The notes under the pieces: generated by a model | What the model was told of the DNA's origin: nothing | Seen by the model: the letters and a program-made list of their open reading frames with translations, nothing else | Databases searched by the model: none | NCBI RefSeq assembly: GCF_021228235.1 | Contig: NZ_JAJQRG010000001.1 | Location: 434,001-498,000 of the forward strand | DNA from: Pseudophaeobacter flagellatus | GTDB lineage: Bacteria; Pseudomonadota; Alphaproteobacteria; Rhodobacterales; Rhodobacteraceae | Length of the DNA: 64,000 nt | Direction of reading: 5' to 3' | Program-made: the position numbers and the translations under genes | In this document: positions 62,058 through 64,000 of the stretch, piece after piece | How positions within the stretch are numbered: the stretch's first letter is position 1 | How the letters are laid out: every line of letters begins with the position of its first letter

Positions 62058-64000
62058 ATGTCTGATCGTTTGCACATCACCCGCCTGCCACGCCCCTATG
62101 ATACCGCCCTTGGCGCTGAAACCCGTGATCTGGTCGCAGGGCTCACGCCAGAGGAGGCCGAGTTGATTGCTGGCACCGCCGGATCCAGCCCCTATCTGCG
62201 CCGCCTGATCGAACAGGAAGCCGACTGGATCGGGGGCGCATTGGAGGCACCCAAATCCGCCCTGGCAGAGATCTTTGCCAGTTGTCGCAGTCTCGCCCCG
62301 GATCAGCTGAAGCCGAGGCTGCGTCAGGCCAAGCGCCGAGTGGCGCTGTTGACGGCGCTCTGTGATCTATGCGGCGGTTGGAGTCTGGAAGAGGTGACGG
62401 GCGCGCTGACCGATTTTGGCGCGCTGAGCGCGGATGTGGCGATCAAGGCGGAAATAGCCGCCCTGATCCGGCGTAAGAAATTGCCGGGGCTAGGCGAGGC
62501 AGATATTGAAACCGCAGGCGGGCTGAGCATCCTCGCCATGGGCAAGATGGGCGCGCATGAGTTGAACTACAGTTCTGATATTGATCTCATCTGCCTGTTT
62601 GATGAAACCCGGTTTGACCCAGATGCGTTCTTTGAGGCGCGCCAGGGCATGGTGCGGGCGACCCGCAATATGTGCGCCACCCTTAGCGATCGCACCTCTG
62701 ATGGCTATGTATTCCGCACCGATCTGCGCCTGCGCCCGGATCCGGGCGTTACCCCGGTCTGCCTGGCGATGGAGGCGGCAGAGCGCTATTATGAAAGCCT
62801 GGGCCGCACTTGGGAACGCGCCGCCTATATCAAGGCGCGCCCCTGTGCCGGTGATCTGGCGGCGGGCGAGGGCTTTTTGAAAACCCTGCGCCCCTTTGTC
62901 TGGCGGCGACACCTGGATTTTGCCGCCATTCAGGATGCGCATGACATGCGTCTGCGTATCCGCGAAAACAAGGGGACCGGCGGCCCGATCACGGTGCCGG
63001 GCCATGACATGAAGCTGGGACGGGGCGGTATCCGCGAGATTGAGTTCTTCACCCAGACCCGTCAGCTGATTGCAGGCGGGCGCGACGAAAGCCTGCGTCT
63101 GCGCGGCACGGTCGAGGGGCTGCACGCCCTGGCTGCCAGGGGCTGGATCCCTGATGATGTCGCGGGAAGGCTGAGCGATCATTACCGGGCCCATCGCGAT
63201 GTCGAGCATCGTATCCAGATGGTACATGATGCCCAGACGCATAAAATGCCCAGTGCAGAAGAGGGCATCGCCCGTGTGGCCTGTCTGATGGGGCAGGATC
63301 CGGCAGAGTTGCAGCGCGACATTCACCGCCGTCTGGTAGAGGTGCATGAGCTGACCGAAGATTTCTTTGCCCCGGATGCAGCCGCGCAGCCACGCCCCGA
63401 GCTGCCCGTCGAGATGGACGAAAGCATCACTACGCGCTGGCGCACCTATCCGGCGCTGCGCTCGCAGCGGGGGGCGCAGATCTTTGAGCGGCTGAAACCG
63501 GATCTACTGGCCCGGCTGTCGCGCACGGCAAAACCAGCAGAATCGCTGCTGGCGCTGGATGGGTTTCTGGCCGGGCTCCCGGCTGGGGTGCAGTTGTTTT
63601 CTCTGTTTGAGGCAAACCCGCAACTGCTGGATCTATTGGTTGATATCGTCGGTACATCGCCCGCGCTGGCCGGGTTTCTGTCACGAAACTCTGGGGTGTT
63701 TGATGCGGTGATTGGTGGCTCTTTCTTCGAAGACTGGCCGGGTGGCGCTGTGCTTAGCCAGGAAATGGAGGCGATTCTCGATCTGGAAGAGGACTATGAA
63801 GCTCAGCTGGACGGTGCCCGACGCTGGTGCAAGGAATGGCACTTCCGCATCGGGGTGCATCACCTGCGGGGCTTGATTGATGGGGCAACTGCGGGGGCGC
63901 AGTATGGCGAATTGGCCGAAGCGGTGATCAAGGCGCTTTTGCCACGGGTGATCCGCCAGTTTACTGTCAAGCACGGCCCCCCGCCGGGCAGTGGCCCGGT
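62058..64000 (+). CDS. glnE: Glutamine synthetase adenylyltransferase/deadenylase, 5' part
   Basis: Reading on from ATG 62058, the frame is open to the end of the window (about 647 residues of a protein usually 930-990 long). MSDRLHITRLPRPYDTALGA is followed by the nucleotidyltransferase motif LAMGKMGAHELNYSSDIDL (about 159-177). RTDLRLRPDPGVTP and KLGRGGIREIEFFTQTRQL are conserved in the deadenylase half. It adjusts glutamine synthetase activity to nitrogen status. The gene is cut by the window edge. Confidence 0.95.
   Translation, partial: MSDRLHITRLPRPYDTALGAETRDLVAGLTPEEAELIAGTAGSSPYLRRLIEQEADWIGGALEAPKSALAEIFASCRSLAPDQLKPRLRQAKRRVALLTALCDLCGGWSLEEVTGALTDFGALSADVAIKAEIAALIRRKKLPGLGEADIETAGGLSILAMGKMGAHELNYSSDIDLICLFDETRFDPDAFFEARQGMVRATRNMCATLSDRTSDGYVFRTDLRLRPDPGVTPVCLAMEAAERYYESLGRTWERAAYIKARPCAGDLAAGEGFLKTLRPFVWRRHLDFAAIQDAHDMRLRIRENKGTGGPITVPGHDMKLGRGGIREIEFFTQTRQLIAGGRDESLRLRGTVEGLHALAARGWIPDDVAGRLSDHYRAHRDVEHRIQMVHDAQTHKMPSAEEGIARVACLMGQDPAELQRDIHRRLVEVHELTEDFFAPDAAAQPRPELPVEMDESITTRWRTYPALRSQRGAQIFERLKPDLLARLSRTAKPAESLLALDGFLAGLPAGVQLFSLFEANPQLLDLLVDIVGTSPALAGFLSRNSGVFDAVIGGSFFEDWPGGAVLSQEMEAILDLEEDYEAQLDGARRWCKEWHFRIGVHHLRGLIDGATAGAQYGELAEAVIKALLPRVIRQFTVKHGPPPGSGP

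Noticed and set aside
1-64000. CRISPR arrays, rRNA and tRNA genes
   Set aside because: No regularly spaced repeat series and no tRNA-like T-loop with paired arms was found by eye. A dedicated scan could still find a missed tRNA.

Overview
The window looks like a chromosomal segment of a marine alphaproteobacterium of the Roseobacter group (Rhodobacterales; Phaeobacter/Ruegeria-like). Evidence is the moderately high GC content, an ectoine-type utilization cluster with the gene order known from Ruegeria, a nirK/norCBQD/nnr nitric-oxide respiration block, and alphaproteobacterial housekeeping genes (lolC/E-lolD, parE, glnE, glyA, nadK). No rRNA, tRNA or CRISPR array was seen.

Region 1 (1-7.9 kb) is a decayed mobile-element zone. 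It holds the 3' part of a tyrosine recombinase, an excisionase-like HTH protein, a phage-type DNA methyltransferase killed by an amber codon and a frameshift, an N-terminally truncated serine recombinase, and a deleted and frameshifted P4-type integrase. Secreted hypothetical proteins, a perfect 19-bp inverted repeat and a VOC/HxlR divergent pair lie between them. Region 2 (7.95-11.6 kb) has a two-gene unit (PLP amino-acid racemase plus a DUF1611 protein) and a secreted protein made of seven Cys-containing repeats.

Region 3 (12.6-24 kb, all minus strand) is an ectoine/hydroxyectoine-type catabolic cluster. Its order is a MocR regulator (enuR-like), TRAP transporter uehABC, usp, eutABC, asnC, an aldehyde dehydrogenase and a class III aminotransferase. 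The ring-opening hydrolase and deacetylase genes (eutD/doeA, eutE/doeB) are missing from their expected place. Region 4 (24.2-35.6 kb) covers NO and nitrite metabolism: nirV, nirK, pseudoazurin, nnrS, nnrU, an nnrT-like gene, norD/Q/B/C, a DUF1858 protein and the Crp/Fnr regulator nnrR. FNR/NnrR-type boxes lie in front of nirK, pseudoazurin, norC/DUF1858 and a small membrane protein. Region 5 (35.6-43.2 kb) is housekeeping: hydrolase, glyA, nadK, an amidase and prpE.

Region 6 (43.2-51.4 kb) is a degraded P2/Mu-like prophage. It keeps only the tail genes T (truncated), U, X and D, plus accessory genes (GrlR-like, DUF6680, membrane and Zn-ribbon proteins, a possible SUKH-type protein). Region 7 (51.4-64 kb) is again chromosomal core: a tandem SpoIIAA-like protein, an OYE-type reductase, lolC/E-lolD, a putative metallopeptidase lipoprotein, a thioesterase, parE, a nitroreductase, a caspase-like protein and the 5' part of glnE.
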